Origin: CAUZJF01 sp965248605 | GTDB taxonomy: Bacteria; Chloroflexota; Dehalococcoidia; Lucifugimonadales; CAUZJF01 | Direction: 5' to 3' | DNA: 64,000 bases | Assembly: GCA_965248605.1 (NCBI GenBank) | Contig: CBDFJV010000007.1 | Location: 1,798,001 to 1,862,000, forward strand | Shown here: positions 8,191-18,218 of the stretch, piece after piece | How the letters are laid out: every line of letters starts with the position of its first letter | How positions within the stretch are numbered: position 1 is the first letter of the stretch | Program-made: the position numbers and the translations under genes | The notes under the pieces: model-generated | Database searches by the model: none | Seen by the model: only the letters and a program-made list of their open reading frames with translations | What the model was told of the DNA's origin: nothing

Positions 8191-9141
8191 ATGCCCCTCT
8201 TTGAAGACCTAAAAGTATTCGCCGGTACCGCCCATCCACAGCTAGCGAAGGATATATGCTCTTATCTCGGCGTTTCGATCGGGGAGTCCGAAGTCTTTAA
8301 ATTCAGTAACGACGAGACGTTTGTCAAGATCGGGGAGAACATCCGGGAGAAGGATGTTTTCCTGGTACAGGCGATGTCGGCTCCGGTCAACGACCACTTG
8401 ATGGAGATGTGGATCATGATCGACGCCGCCAGAAGGGCGTCGGCCGGGCGAATCACGGTCGTGATTCCGTACTACGCTTACGGACGAACGGACAAGAAGG
8501 ACCAGCCAAGAGTCGCGATAACAGCCAGACTCGTCGCGGACTTCATTACTACGGCCGGCGCCGATCGGGTCCTCACGATGAACCTGCACGCGGGGCAGAT
8601 TCAAGGCTTCTTCAACCTTCCACTGGATGAGTTGGACGCTTTCCCGCTCTTGGCGCAGCACTACAAAGAGAAGCACCTTAAAAACCTTGTCGTGGTGGCA
8701 GCGGACGAGGGCTCGGCGAAGCGGGCGCGCGACATGGGCCAGCGCTTGAATACGCCTATCGCCATCGTCGAAAAACAGCGGATTGGGAACGAAGATCGCG
8801 TGGAAGCGATGAACTTGATCGGGGACGTGGACGGGAAGACCGCCCTAATCGTCGAAGACGAGATCGTGACCGGGTCGACGATCGTCGCGGCGGCCGAACT
8901 GTTGAAGGCGCGCGGCGCGTCGGCGGTGTACTGCTGCGCTATACACCCGATCCTCGCCGGTAAGGCGCCTCAATTGCTCGAGGCGCTCTCTTTGGACGAG
9001 CTCGCAATCACCGACACATTGCCCGTGCCCAACAAGAAACGCTTCAAGGGGCTTGAAGTCGTTTCCGTCGCGGGCGTGCTGGGAGAGGCGATCCATCGGA
9101 TTCACAGCGGCCTCTCCATAGGCGCGATGTTCGACCACTAA
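8191..9141 (+). CDS. prs: ribose-phosphate pyrophosphokinase
   Basis: This enzyme makes PRPP from ribose 5-phosphate and ATP for nucleotide, histidine and tryptophan synthesis. The 316-residue protein is normal in length. It has FSNDETFVKIGENIREKDVF near residue 39, the PYYAYGRTDKKD loop, the NLHAGQIQGFFNLPLDEL signature near residue 131, and the PRPP-binding loop VEDEIVTGSTIVAAA near 217. The loop reads VTGST where many bacterial enzymes have DTAGT. Most other sites look canonical, so it is very likely active. Confidence 0.93.
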   Translation: MPLFEDLKVFAGTAHPQLAKDICSYLGVSIGESEVFKFSNDETFVKIGENIREKDVFLVQAMSAPVNDHLMEMWIMIDAARRASAGRITVVIPYYAYGRTDKKDQPRVAITARLVADFITTAGADRVLTMNLHAGQIQGFFNLPLDELDAFPLLAQHYKEKHLKNLVVVAADEGSAKRARDMGQRLNTPIAIVEKQRIGNEDRVEAMNLIGDVDGKTALIVEDEIVTGSTIVAAAELLKARGASAVYCCAIHPILAGKAPQLLEALSLDELAITDTLPVPNKKRFKGLEVVSVAGVLGEAIHRIHSGLSIGAMFDH

Positions 9142-9232
9142 GGCGCCGGAACGCTCCGGCCGGCTGTTCGTTATATGTAGCGAGGGGCCCGTCAACCCTA
9201 GCTTCCGGACGGTCTCCTAAAGCGAAAACGAA

Positions 9233-11869
9233 ATGCTGAAAACCCTAAACAAAATACTTGGAGGCACAGCCGAGGGGGCCCTCAAGAAACTGCGGCCCGA
9301 CGTCGACGACATCAACGAGTTGGAACCGGAGTTCAACGCCCTTTCCGGCGAGCGGCTTCGGGCTCTGACCGACGAGTTCAGGTCCCGGCTGGCCGACGGC
9401 GAGGAGTTGGATGACCTCCTTCCCGAAGCCTTTGCCGCTGTCAGGGAAGCGTCGAAGCGGACGCTCGGGCAGCGCCACTTCGACGTCCAGCTCATGGGCG
9501 GTGTCGTGCTCCATCAGGGCAAGATCGCCGAGATGAGGACGGGCGAGGGCAAGACTCTTGTCGCTACTCTGCCGACCTACATGAACGCCCTCACCGGCGA
9601 AGGCGTTCATGTCGTAACGGTGAACGACTACCTGGCCCGCCGCGACGCACAGTGGATGGGTGCCATCTACGACGCTCTCGGCCTGACCGTAGGCGTCCTT
9701 CAGCACGACGCCGGCTTTCTGTACGACTCCGACGGCGAAGGCGCTCCCGGGTTCGAGCACCTCAAAGAGGCGACCCGTCGCGAGGCATATGCGGCCGACA
9801 TTACATACGGCACCAACAACGAATTCGGCTTCGACTACCTTCGCGACAACATGGTTATCGATAAGGCGCAGAGGGTCCAGCGCTCCCTCGCGTACGCCAT
9901 CGTTGACGAAGTAGACAACATCTTGATCGACGAAGCTCGGACACCGCTTATCATCAGCGGGCCCGCTGAGGAGTCGGGCAAGGAGTACTACCGGTTCGGC
10001 AGGGTCGTGCCAAGTCTGGAGCAGGGCGCGGACTTCACTATCGAAGAAAAGCATCGGAGTGTGTCGTTGACCGCCGATGGCATGAGCAAGATGGAGAAGG
10101 CGCTCAAGATCGACAACCTGTACGACCCGGCCAACTCGCGACTCGTGCACTTCGTAGAGAATGCTCTCAAGGCCCACGCCGTCTTCGAGCGGGACCGAGA
10201 GTACGTCGTCAAGGACGGCGAGGTCATCATCGTTGACGAGTTCACCGGACGGCTCATGCCCGGCCGCCGCTACTCGGACGGCCTTCACCAGGCCCTGGAG
10301 GCCAAGGAGGGCCTGCAGGTCCAGCGCGAGACTATCACGATGGCCACGATAACGCTTCAGAACTACTTCCGGCTCTACTCGAAGCTGGCGGGAATGACCG
10401 GTACGGCCGCGACGGAAGCCGAGGAGTTCTGGAAGATCTACAAGCTCGACGTCATGGAGATACCGACCAACCTCCCCATGGTGCGGGACGACCGTGGGGA
10501 TCTGATCTACCGCGACCAGAAGGCGAAATACAACGCTGTCGTCGAGGATATCGAAGACTGTCACGAACGAGGTCAACCCGTCCTCGTCGGCACCACGGAC
10601 ATCTCCAAATCAGAGATTCTGAGCGAAAGCTTGGACCGCAAAGGAATCTCGCACGAGGTGCTGAACGCGAAACAGCACGAGCGGGAGGCAGGCATCATCG
10701 CCGAGGCGGGGCGTCCGGGCGCCGTGACCGTCGCGACCAACATGGCAGGGCGCGGCACCGACATCGTCCTCGGCGGCAACCCTGAGGCCCTAGAGATCAG
10801 TAAGGAGCATTGGGAAGCCGACCACCAAAAGGTCATTGACGCCGGGGGGCTCCACATCATCGGCACAGAACGGCATGAGGCCAGGCGTATCGACAACCAG
10901 TTGCGGGGTCGGTCCGGTCGACAGGGTGATCCTGGTGACTCCCGGTTCTACGTTGCGCTGGACGACGACCTGATGCGTCGATTTGGGGGTGAGAGAATCC
11001 AGACGGTCATGGGGTGGGCCGGGCTCGAGGAAGATGCCGCGCTCGAGAACCGGATGGTAAGCAAGTCCCTCGAGGGGGCGCAGATAAAGGTCGAGGCCTA
11101 TCACTTCGATATCCGGAAGCACCTGGTCGACTACGACGACGTCGTGAACACCCACCGAAGCGTGATCTACGCGGAGCGGGAAAAGGTCCTCGGCGGTGCC
11201 GATCTAAAGGCGAATGTGCAAGAGATGATCGACAAGGAGCTGCAGGATATCCTCGGGAGCTACCTGGACAAGGTCGCTCCGGAGGACTGGGACGTCGAAA
11301 GCCTGATCGGCGAGCTAGGGCCGGTCTTCGAGCTACCCGCGGACCTCGCCGACCCCGACTCGATGTTCCAGATGGACCGCGAAGAAATAGATGAACGCGT
11401 GCTGGCCCACGCCCGGGAGCTCTACGATCAGCAGGAGGCGACCTTCACTCCGGAGGTAATGCGGAAAGTCGAAGGACAGGTGATGCTTCGGGTGATCGAT
11501 TCCGACTGGGTGCGCCACCTGACCTCAATGGAGAATCTGAGGCAGGGGATCGGCCTCTACGCATACGGACAACGCGACCCCCTCGTGATGTACAAGAAAG
11601 AGGGTCACGAGCTATTCGAGAACCTGCTTACCCGGATTCAGTACGACATCGTTCACACTATTTTCCACATCGGGCTTGTGGATGGCCAGCAAAACGGTCG
11701 GGCCAAGGCGGGGCGTAAGGGGAGCCCCAAGGTCCAACAGAGTCCGATGGCCCGCGCCCTGGAAGTCGGCAAACAGCGGCCCGTCGCGGACGGGACCCGC
11801 AAGGTCGGTCGCAACGAGACCTGTCCGTGCGGGAGCGGCAAAAAGTACAAACGCTGTCACGGGGCCTAG
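9233..11869 (+). CDS. secA: preprotein translocase ATPase SecA
   Basis: SecA drives post-translational export through SecYEG. The 878-residue protein contains Walker A MRTGEGKT near residue 102, DEVDNILIDEARTPLI (Walker B) near 225, the NMAGRGTDI motif of NBD2 near 503, and a C-terminal zinc-binding CPCGSGKKYKRCH that contacts SecB or ribosomes. All domains appear in order. Upstream spacing to prs is 91 nt, so it may have its own promoter. Downstream the T-run at 11948-11953 could end the transcript. Confidence 0.97.
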   Translation: MLKTLNKILGGTAEGALKKLRPDVDDINELEPEFNALSGERLRALTDEFRSRLADGEELDDLLPEAFAAVREASKRTLGQRHFDVQLMGGVVLHQGKIAEMRTGEGKTLVATLPTYMNALTGEGVHVVTVNDYLARRDAQWMGAIYDALGLTVGVLQHDAGFLYDSDGEGAPGFEHLKEATRREAYAADITYGTNNEFGFDYLRDNMVIDKAQRVQRSLAYAIVDEVDNILIDEARTPLIISGPAEESGKEYYRFGRVVPSLEQGADFTIEEKHRSVSLTADGMSKMEKALKIDNLYDPANSRLVHFVENALKAHAVFERDREYVVKDGEVIIVDEFTGRLMPGRRYSDGLHQALEAKEGLQVQRETITMATITLQNYFRLYSKLAGMTGTAATEAEEFWKIYKLDVMEIPTNLPMVRDDRGDLIYRDQKAKYNAVVEDIEDCHERGQPVLVGTTDISKSEILSESLDRKGISHEVLNAKQHEREAGIIAEAGRPGAVTVATNMAGRGTDIVLGGNPEALEISKEHWEADHQKVIDAGGLHIIGTERHEARRIDNQLRGRSGRQGDPGDSRFYVALDDDLMRRFGGERIQTVMGWAGLEEDAALENRMVSKSLEGAQIKVEAYHFDIRKHLVDYDDVVNTHRSVIYAEREKVLGGADLKANVQEMIDKELQDILGSYLDKVAPEDWDVESLIGELGPVFELPADLADPDSMFQMDREEIDERVLAHARELYDQQEATFTPEVMRKVEGQVMLRVIDSDWVRHLTSMENLRQGIGLYAYGQRDPLVMYKKEGHELFENLLTRIQYDIVHTIFHIGLVDGQQNGRAKAGRKGSPKVQQSPMARALEVGKQRPVADGTRKVGRNETCPCGSGKKYKRCHGA

Positions 11870-11919
11870 CGGAGCCCGTTCAAAGGCCCGCAGTTACATC
11901 GCAGTAGTGTAATCCGCCG

Positions 11920-11953
11920 GTCTTCGACCGTGGCGAGGCCCCGTCGCTTTTTT
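11920..11953 (+). terminator. weak candidate terminator after secA
   Basis: The small stems CGGTC/GACCG and GCGA/TCGC precede TTTTTT at 11948-11953. The stems are short, so this is only a possible intrinsic terminator for the secA transcript. Confidence 0.35.
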
Positions 11954-12025
11954 GGAGACTGGGGGATCAAAGGGTAACCTCGCCTGCCATCTATCCTCGG
12001 CCACGCTGCTAGGTCTCCCAATCGC

Positions 12026-13786
12026 ATGAACAACCGCCAGATTGCCGATATCTTCGAGAACATCGCCGACCTCTCGGAAATGAAAGGTCAGCAACGCTAC
12101 ACGGTCGTCGCGTACCAGAAGGTCGCCCGCACTATCGGCCAGTGGCCCGTCGAGCTCGAGCAGATGGTGCATGACGAGGAGGACCTTAAAGAGATACCCG
12201 GCGTCGGTGACGCTATAGCGAAGAAGATAGAGCAACTCGTTACCACCGGCAAGATGGAGTCCTACGAGAAGCTGCGGGCGGAGTTTCCTGACGGTGTCCT
12301 GGACGTAATGCGCGTTCCCGGAGTGGGTCCCAAGACCGCCAAGCAGCTCTGGGACGACCTGGGCGTCTCGACGGTCGACCAACTCGGCGAAGCCGCCAGG
12401 GACGGCAGTCTCGCCGCTGTGCCCCGGATGGGAGAAAAGAAGGCTGGGGCCATCCTCCGGGCGTTGGAAACGAAACGTTCCACCGACGGTACGGCGCCCA
12501 TCGCATTGGCCATGCCCGCGGCGGACCGGGTCGTCGCCGCGTTAACGGAGAATTGCCCCGGCATATGGAAGCTCGAGATTTCCGGAAGCCTCCGGCGCTA
12601 CGAAGAGACGACTGAGAAAGTCGACCTCGTCTGCACCGCCAATGATCCGGCACAGGTTGTGGAGACCCTGGTCGAGCTGCCGAACGTGTCAGAAGTACTC
12701 GGCCGTGGCGGAACGAAGGCGTCCGTAGTTCTCAGTGAAGGGGTCCAACTCGACCTGAGGGTCGTGAAGGACCAGCAGTTCGGCGCTCTGCTGCAATACT
12801 TGACGGGGAACGAGCAGCACAATGGGCTGCTCAGGGAACACGCGCTGGACCTCGGTCTGTCACTAAGTGAGTACGGAATAACAAACACCGCCACTAGCGA
12901 ATCCGAGCAGTTCGATGACGAAGAGAGCCTGTATGAACGGCTGGGTCTGCAGTTCATCCCACCCGAGCTCCGGCAGGGTGGGGAGGAGGTAGAGGAGGCC
13001 CGAGAGGGCCGAATACCCAAGCTCGTGGCGGTGGGCGACCTCAAGGGAGACCTGCACGTCCACACTGACTGGAGCGACGGTGTCGCGCCGATGGTGGAGA
13101 TGGTTGAGGCGGCGCAGAATAGGGGCTACGAATACGTGGCCATTACTGACCATTCCGGCGGACGTGGCATCGCCAACGGGTTGACCGAAGAACGGCTCAG
13201 GCAGCACGGGGCGATGTTGCGCGGGATCCAGGGAAGCGTGCCTGGGATCACTTTACTTCATGGAAGCGAAGTGGACATCCGGGCCAACGGCACGCTCGAC
13301 TACCCCGACGAGGTCCTGCGTGAGCTCGACTGGGTGGTCGCGTCGGTCCACTCGGCCATGGACCAGGACTCGGCGGTGATGACCGAGCGGATTGTCAAAG
13401 CGATGAGCAATCCCCACGTTCATGCGATCGGACACCTTTCGACGCGGAGGATCGGAGAGCGCAAGCCGATCGGCGCCGACTTCGACGCGATATTCAAAGC
13501 GGCGGCGGACACCGGCACGGTTCTCGAGATCAACGCGTCGCCCGAGCGGCTGGACCTCAAAGACTCCCACATTTCCAGGGCGCGCGACCTCGGAGTCATG
13601 CTGGTGATCAATAGCGACGCACACCGGGTCGAGAGACTTGACAACCAGCGATACGGGGTGGGAGTGGCCCGGAGGGGATGGTGCGAGCCGGAGCACATCT
13701 TAAATACCATGCCACTCTCGGACCTGACCTCTTTTCTTCGGTTGCCCAAAAAGCAGCGGTCAAGGATGACCGCGGCCCATGTCTAA
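12026..13786 (+). CDS. polX: PolX-family DNA polymerase/PHP phosphoesterase
   Basis: The 586-residue protein has an N-terminal helix-hairpin-helix and polymerase-beta-like region, then a C-terminal PHP domain. The PHP motifs are intact: DLHVHTDWSDG, the DHSGG motif, HGSEVDI, ASVHSAM and NSDAHR. In the nucleotidyltransferase site the GSLRR motif is present, but the expected Asp-x-Asp pair reads Lys-Val-Asp (TEKVDLV), so one metal ligand appears lost; the third Asp (VQLDLRV) remains. Bacterial PolX works in gap repair with 3'-5' exonuclease and AP-site activity in PHP. Here polymerase activity is in doubt. The stop overlaps the next gene by 8 nt. Confidence 0.9.
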   Translation: MNNRQIADIFENIADLSEMKGQQRYTVVAYQKVARTIGQWPVELEQMVHDEEDLKEIPGVGDAIAKKIEQLVTTGKMESYEKLRAEFPDGVLDVMRVPGVGPKTAKQLWDDLGVSTVDQLGEAARDGSLAAVPRMGEKKAGAILRALETKRSTDGTAPIALAMPAADRVVAALTENCPGIWKLEISGSLRRYEETTEKVDLVCTANDPAQVVETLVELPNVSEVLGRGGTKASVVLSEGVQLDLRVVKDQQFGALLQYLTGNEQHNGLLREHALDLGLSLSEYGITNTATSESEQFDDEESLYERLGLQFIPPELRQGGEEVEEAREGRIPKLVAVGDLKGDLHVHTDWSDGVAPMVEMVEAAQNRGYEYVAITDHSGGRGIANGLTEERLRQHGAMLRGIQGSVPGITLLHGSEVDIRANGTLDYPDEVLRELDWVVASVHSAMDQDSAVMTERIVKAMSNPHVHAIGHLSTRRIGERKPIGADFDAIFKAAADTGTVLEINASPERLDLKDSHISRARDLGVMLVINSDAHRVERLDNQRYGVGVARRGWCEPEHILNTMPLSDLTSFLRLPKKQRSRMTAAHV

Positions 13787-14507
13787 CACATCAAGCGACA
13801 GCGCTGTATCGAGCGAAGTATCGACGCCAGCTAATACCGACTCTGTGAAGGACGTCTTGGCGGACTTTAAGCGACGGATCAAGGAAGGCGTCGACTGGCC
13901 AACTTGTATGCTCGAGACGATGGCGCGATGGACCTGGCCCGCCGAGACGTACCGAGGACGACGCTACACGTACTTCATAGCGGGCGAGGCCTTCGACTGG
14001 GTGGTACTCGCAGAGCGACTGCACCTAGGGGTAGTTGCTCTGATCCCCAACGACCAGATCGAGATGCTGTTGTTTACCGGGCGGCTTCCCGAATCCTTCG
14101 ACGCATCGAGATTCAAGCACGTTTTGGGCGTGGAGAAGTACCGGGGTTACCTTAACTACTTCTACGGCGTTACCGTCGAGGAAGCGTTGCAACTCAGCAC
14201 CGAGCTAGAGCGCCACAAGCGTCACGCTAGCAACGGCGTTCGATACAGAAGCGACGTCACCGACGAAGCTTTCGCCGACCTCTACGGGTCGTCTCAGGCC
14301 GAGCTTCTAAAGAGGTTTCGTGAGGAGACCGGGACCAAGGCTGCACACCATGTCAGTCTCGGAGACGCGAGGGAGTTCACCTACTGGCTGTTCAAGTACC
14401 GCATGAACAACGCCGACAAGGCCAGGATAGCCAGCGACACGAAGAAAGGCCTGGCCCAGCTCGAGCAGATGGGCCGGGTCTCCGGGGTTTCGCCGAACCC
14501 CTACTAA
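13779..14507 (+). CDS. conserved-looking protein of unknown function coupled to polX
   Basis: The product has 242 residues and I do not recognise the family. The first 25 or so residues are Ser/Thr-rich and probably disordered; the rest is a compact, aromatic-rich alpha/beta-looking sequence (WTWPAETYRGRRYTYFIAGEAFDWVVLAERL) without Cys clusters, signal peptide or membrane segments. The C-terminal half is charged and helical. The start overlaps polX by 8 nt, implying translational coupling and perhaps a shared repair role, but no catalytic motif is visible. It converges on valS with a 12-nt gap. Confidence 0.75.
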   Translation: MSNTSSDSAVSSEVSTPANTDSVKDVLADFKRRIKEGVDWPTCMLETMARWTWPAETYRGRRYTYFIAGEAFDWVVLAERLHLGVVALIPNDQIEMLLFTGRLPESFDASRFKHVLGVEKYRGYLNYFYGVTVEEALQLSTELERHKRHASNGVRYRSDVTDEAFADLYGSSQAELLKRFREETGTKAAHHVSLGDAREFTYWLFKYRMNNADKARIASDTKKGLAQLEQMGRVSGVSPNPY

Positions 14508-14519
14508 GGTCCCGGTTCC

Positions 14520-17207
14520 CTATCCCGATTGGCCTAAACGGGACAGCGTTTCGACAATCCGTTCGCGGCGTTCGTCGGCGGCGTTGAGCCGCTGACGTTC
14601 TCGGTCGACCACCTCTTCCGGCGCCTTCGAAACGAAACTCTCGTCGGCTAGCCGCTTCGATAGACGCTCTTTGTTGGCGTCGACCTGCTCCAGCTCTTCC
14701 GACAACCGCTTCCTCTCCTGGGCGAGGTCGACGAGCCCTCCCAGTGGGACGGTCACAGTCCCCGTGGACAGAACCATCGACACTTCATCGGCAGACACAG
14801 CAGCGCGACCGTCGGTGGTGAAAGTAATCGGGTCGACCTGGGCCAACATCTTGATCGCTGAGGCCTCAGCCTCTATCACAGGTCGGGCTTCCGGTGCGTC
14901 CACCTGAGCGCTCACGGCACGGTTCGCCGGTATACGGAACTCGGCCCGTAGGTTGCGGATTGCCCGTACCATCTCGACGACGGCGCCGATGCTCGACTCG
15001 GCATCGGCGTCATGTAGGGCGGAGTCCGGCTCTGGGTAGGGAGCGATGATGAGGGCATCGGGCCGTCCGGGCTCATCGGGCAGATACGCCACCAGGCTCT
15101 GCCAGACCTCCTCGGTAATGGAGGGCATGAACGGGTGCAGCAAACGCAGCACTCGTTCCAACACGAAAGCGAGGACGGGCAGGGGAGACTCGCTCGTTTC
15201 GTCATCCTGACGCAGCCGGACTTTGCACATTTCCAGGTACCAGTCGCAGTACTCGCCCCACAGGAAGTCGTGGACGACCTTCTGGGCCTCGCCGAACTGG
15301 AACTCGTCCATGAAACGCTGTACGCCGGCAACCGCCGCGTTCAGCCGGCTCAGAACCCACCGGTCCTCGAGGTGGGTCTGCTCGGGCGGCCAGTCCCACT
15401 CGCGAGTATCGCCGGCGCGGTCGAGGTTAGTGATGACGAAACGCGCCGCATTCCACAGCTTGTTGGCGAAGTTGCGGCTGGCTTCCATCTTCGACTCGTT
15501 CAGCCGCATGTCGTTGCCCGGCGAGTTGCCGGTGGTCAACGCGAAGCGGAGGGCGTCGGCGCCATAGGTGTCGATAAGGTCGAGGGGGTCCATCACGTTC
15601 CCCTTCGACTTGCTCATTTTGACGCCTTCCGGATCACGGATCAGACCGTGTAGGTAGACCGTGTGGAATGGGATGTCGCCGACGTTCTCCATCCCGGTCA
15701 TGATCATTCGAGCGACCCAGAAGAAGAGGATGTCGTGACCCGTCTCCATGACGGTGGACGGGTAGAAATAGTCGAGGTCCTCGGTCTGTTCGGGCCAACC
15801 AAGGGTCGAGTGCGGCCACAGGGCAGAGCTGAACCAAGTATCGAGTACGTCCGGGTCCCGTTCGAGGTCGCTGGAACCGCAACTAGAGCAATTCGTGGGG
15901 TCCTCGTAGTCGACCGTGGCCTCCTCGCAGTCGCCGCAGTACCAGACGGGGATTCGATGCCCCCACCACAGCTGACGGCTGATCGACCAGTCCCGAATGT
16001 TGAGCATCCAGTTGAAGTACACCTTGGAGAAGCGCTCTGGGATGATGCGGATGCGACCGTCTTCCACGGCTTCGATGGCCGGCTTAGCCAGCGGCGCCAT
16101 CTTCATGTACCACTGCTTACTGACCATCGGCTCGATGACATCACCGGACCGGTCGCAGTGGCCGACCAAGTGCCGATAGGGCTGTATCTTTTCGAGGAGA
16201 CCCTCTCGCTCGAGCTGCTCGACTACCTTGGGCCTGGCATCGAGACGGTCGATGCTTTCGTAAGGTCCGGCGTTCTCGTTCAGCGTGCCGTCGAGGTTCA
16301 TGATGTTGACGATAGGCAGACCGTGTCGTTCGCCGATCTCGAAGTCGACGTAGTCGTGGCCGGGCGTGACCTTGAGGGCGCCTGTACCAAAGTCGACGTC
16401 GACGGCCTCGTCGGCGATCACGGGGATCAGTCGGCCGAGCACAGGCAGCACCACGTTCTTGCCGACGTACGCAGTGTATCGTTCGTCATTGGGGTTGACC
16501 GCGACGGCGGTGTCGCCCAGCAAGCTTTCCGGTCGCGTGGTCGCGATCGTAAGGGCACCGTTGCCGTCCTCGAGGCGATAGGAGATGTGGTAGAGCGCGG
16601 ATTCTTCTTCCTCGTGTCTCACTTCGAGGTCGGAGAGCGCAGTCGCGCATCGGGGGCACCAGTGGCCGATGCGCTCGCCTCGATAGATGAGCCCCTTCTT
16701 GTAAAGGTTCACGAAGGTCGTCCGCACCGCGTGGCTTGGACCCTCGTCCAGCGTGAACTGCTTTCGCGTCCAATCGCAGGACGCGCCTAGCCGCTTTAGC
16801 TGCTCGTAGATCCTATCGCCGTATCGGTCGACCCACTCCCAGACCTGCTCGACGAACTTCTGGCGGCCGAGCTGGTGACGGGTTATGTCGTCCGCCGCAA
16901 GCATGCGCTCGACGACGACCTGAGTCGCGATGCCCGCGTGATCAGTTCCTGGTAGGTAGAGGGCCGGCTCGCCTTTCATGCGATGCCACCTGGTCATCAG
17001 GTCTTCGAGGGCGGTGGTCAACGCGTGGCCCATATGAAGCTCGCCTGTCACGTTGGGCGGCGGCATGATGACGACGAAGGGCTCTTTCGACTTGTCGATC
17101 TCGGGCGTGAAGTACCCGCCATCCATCCAGAGGTCATAGATGCGCTGCTCTACGGCCTTCGGCTCGTAGGCTTTGGGGATTTCTCGCTTGCCGGCGGACT
17201 CGGTCAT
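14520..17207 (-). CDS. valS: valyl-tRNA synthetase
   Basis: This class I synthetase charges tRNA-Val. The 895-residue protein has the HIGH signature as PPPNVTGELHMGHAL near residue 50 and KMSKS as GVKMSKSKGN near 530. It has the editing domain with TTRPESLLGDTAVAVNP, two zinc-type Cys pairs (CGDCEE and CSSCGSSD), and a C-terminal coiled coil (LAQERKRLSEELEQVDANKERL) that closes the tRNA-binding arm. A strong hairpin followed by a U-run lies about 35 nt before the ATG, so expression is probably controlled by attenuation. Confidence 0.97.
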   Translation of the reverse strand: MTESAGKREIPKAYEPKAVEQRIYDLWMDGGYFTPEIDKSKEPFVVIMPPPNVTGELHMGHALTTALEDLMTRWHRMKGEPALYLPGTDHAGIATQVVVERMLAADDITRHQLGRQKFVEQVWEWVDRYGDRIYEQLKRLGASCDWTRKQFTLDEGPSHAVRTTFVNLYKKGLIYRGERIGHWCPRCATALSDLEVRHEEEESALYHISYRLEDGNGALTIATTRPESLLGDTAVAVNPNDERYTAYVGKNVVLPVLGRLIPVIADEAVDVDFGTGALKVTPGHDYVDFEIGERHGLPIVNIMNLDGTLNENAGPYESIDRLDARPKVVEQLEREGLLEKIQPYRHLVGHCDRSGDVIEPMVSKQWYMKMAPLAKPAIEAVEDGRIRIIPERFSKVYFNWMLNIRDWSISRQLWWGHRIPVWYCGDCEEATVDYEDPTNCSSCGSSDLERDPDVLDTWFSSALWPHSTLGWPEQTEDLDYFYPSTVMETGHDILFFWVARMIMTGMENVGDIPFHTVYLHGLIRDPEGVKMSKSKGNVMDPLDLIDTYGADALRFALTTGNSPGNDMRLNESKMEASRNFANKLWNAARFVITNLDRAGDTREWDWPPEQTHLEDRWVLSRLNAAVAGVQRFMDEFQFGEAQKVVHDFLWGEYCDWYLEMCKVRLRQDDETSESPLPVLAFVLERVLRLLHPFMPSITEEVWQSLVAYLPDEPGRPDALIIAPYPEPDSALHDADAESSIGAVVEMVRAIRNLRAEFRIPANRAVSAQVDAPEARPVIEAEASAIKMLAQVDPITFTTDGRAAVSADEVSMVLSTGTVTVPLGGLVDLAQERKRLSEELEQVDANKERLSKRLADESFVSKAPEEVVDRERQRLNAADERRERIVETLSRLGQSG

Positions 17208-17242
17208 TATCAGGACTCCTGTACGTCTTCCGTACGGACAAC

Positions 17243-17272
17243 AAAAAGGCCCGAACTGCGTGTCCGGGCCTT
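17243..17272 (-). terminator. leader terminator/attenuator upstream of valS
   Basis: On the minus strand AAGGCCCGGA pairs with TTCGGGCCTT around a 7-nt loop (10 bp including one G-U), followed by five T. It lies 35-65 nt before valS and in its direction of transcription. This suits an attenuator that must be bypassed for valS expression. I could not find the T-box core (GGTGG-ACC), so the sensing mechanism is unknown. Confidence 0.75.
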
Positions 17273-18218
17273 CGGTCTGCAGGTTTGGCTGCTGGACCTA
17301 AGGCCACTCTCTCGATACGACGACGTTCTTTCTCACGGTATTCGATTCTTCCGGGCGCAGGGCTGTCCACATCCTAAGACACGTCAACGCGGCCGTCAAT
17401 CATAGATACGATGACACGGCGACGAGCTACTTGTCCAGAACAGGGTCGTTAGATTCCGGCGGCGGGCCGTTTCCCATTGCGCGGGTGCCCTCCTCGGAGT
17501 GGTGTTCAGTCAGAAAAAACCCTGTCGCAAATCGTCGCAAACTGTCGTATTCGTATCTGATGGATGCGACACTCTCGGAGGAGAATGCGACAGATATGCG
17601 CTTGGTCGCAGGGGGCAGAGGGGCTTGTTCAGTAGTTCCATTCTGATCCATCATTCTGCCTCTTTGTGTGTCGTAACAGATACCGCGGCCCGATTCGTCG
17701 TGTCCTGCTGGAAGAACGAAGGGACAGACTTGGGTCTGTGCTTTGAAGACAGAATAGTACTAACGTTCTGGTATGTCAAGTGATGGACGGAGCTGCCTGT
17801 CCGTCCTTCGAAAGGCACAGCATGGGCGGGTCTTGAGGATTGGTGCACGCGTTGGCAGGCTGTGGCTGTCCGCGCAAACGGACGTTCCGGCTACGCCGGA
17901 ATCCCGCCCACCCGCCCAAAAGGGCGGGTGGCTCCTCTAGACTCGCCAGGTCCGGTTCCCAGTTCGCACAGTTTTGCCAATCTCGTCCTGGCAACCGTGG
18001 ACACTCCCTTTTGTGTGCATCCTGTCCAACATATCATCGCCCTGCTTCTTTCTTGCCGACCGTTTGCTTTCACACAGAATGAAGGAGTCAGGTGCCTTCT
18101 CATACCATCAGGATGGGTAGGTGGGGCTTCCAGCGTTACGAGACAGAGGTGGCGGACATGGCCGGCTGCAACATGGTCCAATCACGGCTTCGCGAAGCGG
18201 GCTGCAGCGAGTAGTAGG
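17273..18218. other. intergenic region without supported genes
   Basis: About 0.95 kb between valS and the SRPBCC operon shows no convincing coding frame. It holds several hairpins: TTCCGGC/GCCGGAA at 17885-17902, a perfect CCACCCGCCC/GGGCGGGTGG stem at 17908-17931, and ACAGAC/GTCTGT near 17723-17738. TGTCGCAAA-like motifs repeat near 17522-17545. It looks like decayed intergenic DNA carrying dispersed repeats. Confidence 0.5.

Noticed and set aside
17208..17400. T-box riboswitch in front of valS
   Set aside because: The conserved GGTGG-ACC bulge sequence is not found; only the terminator is supported.
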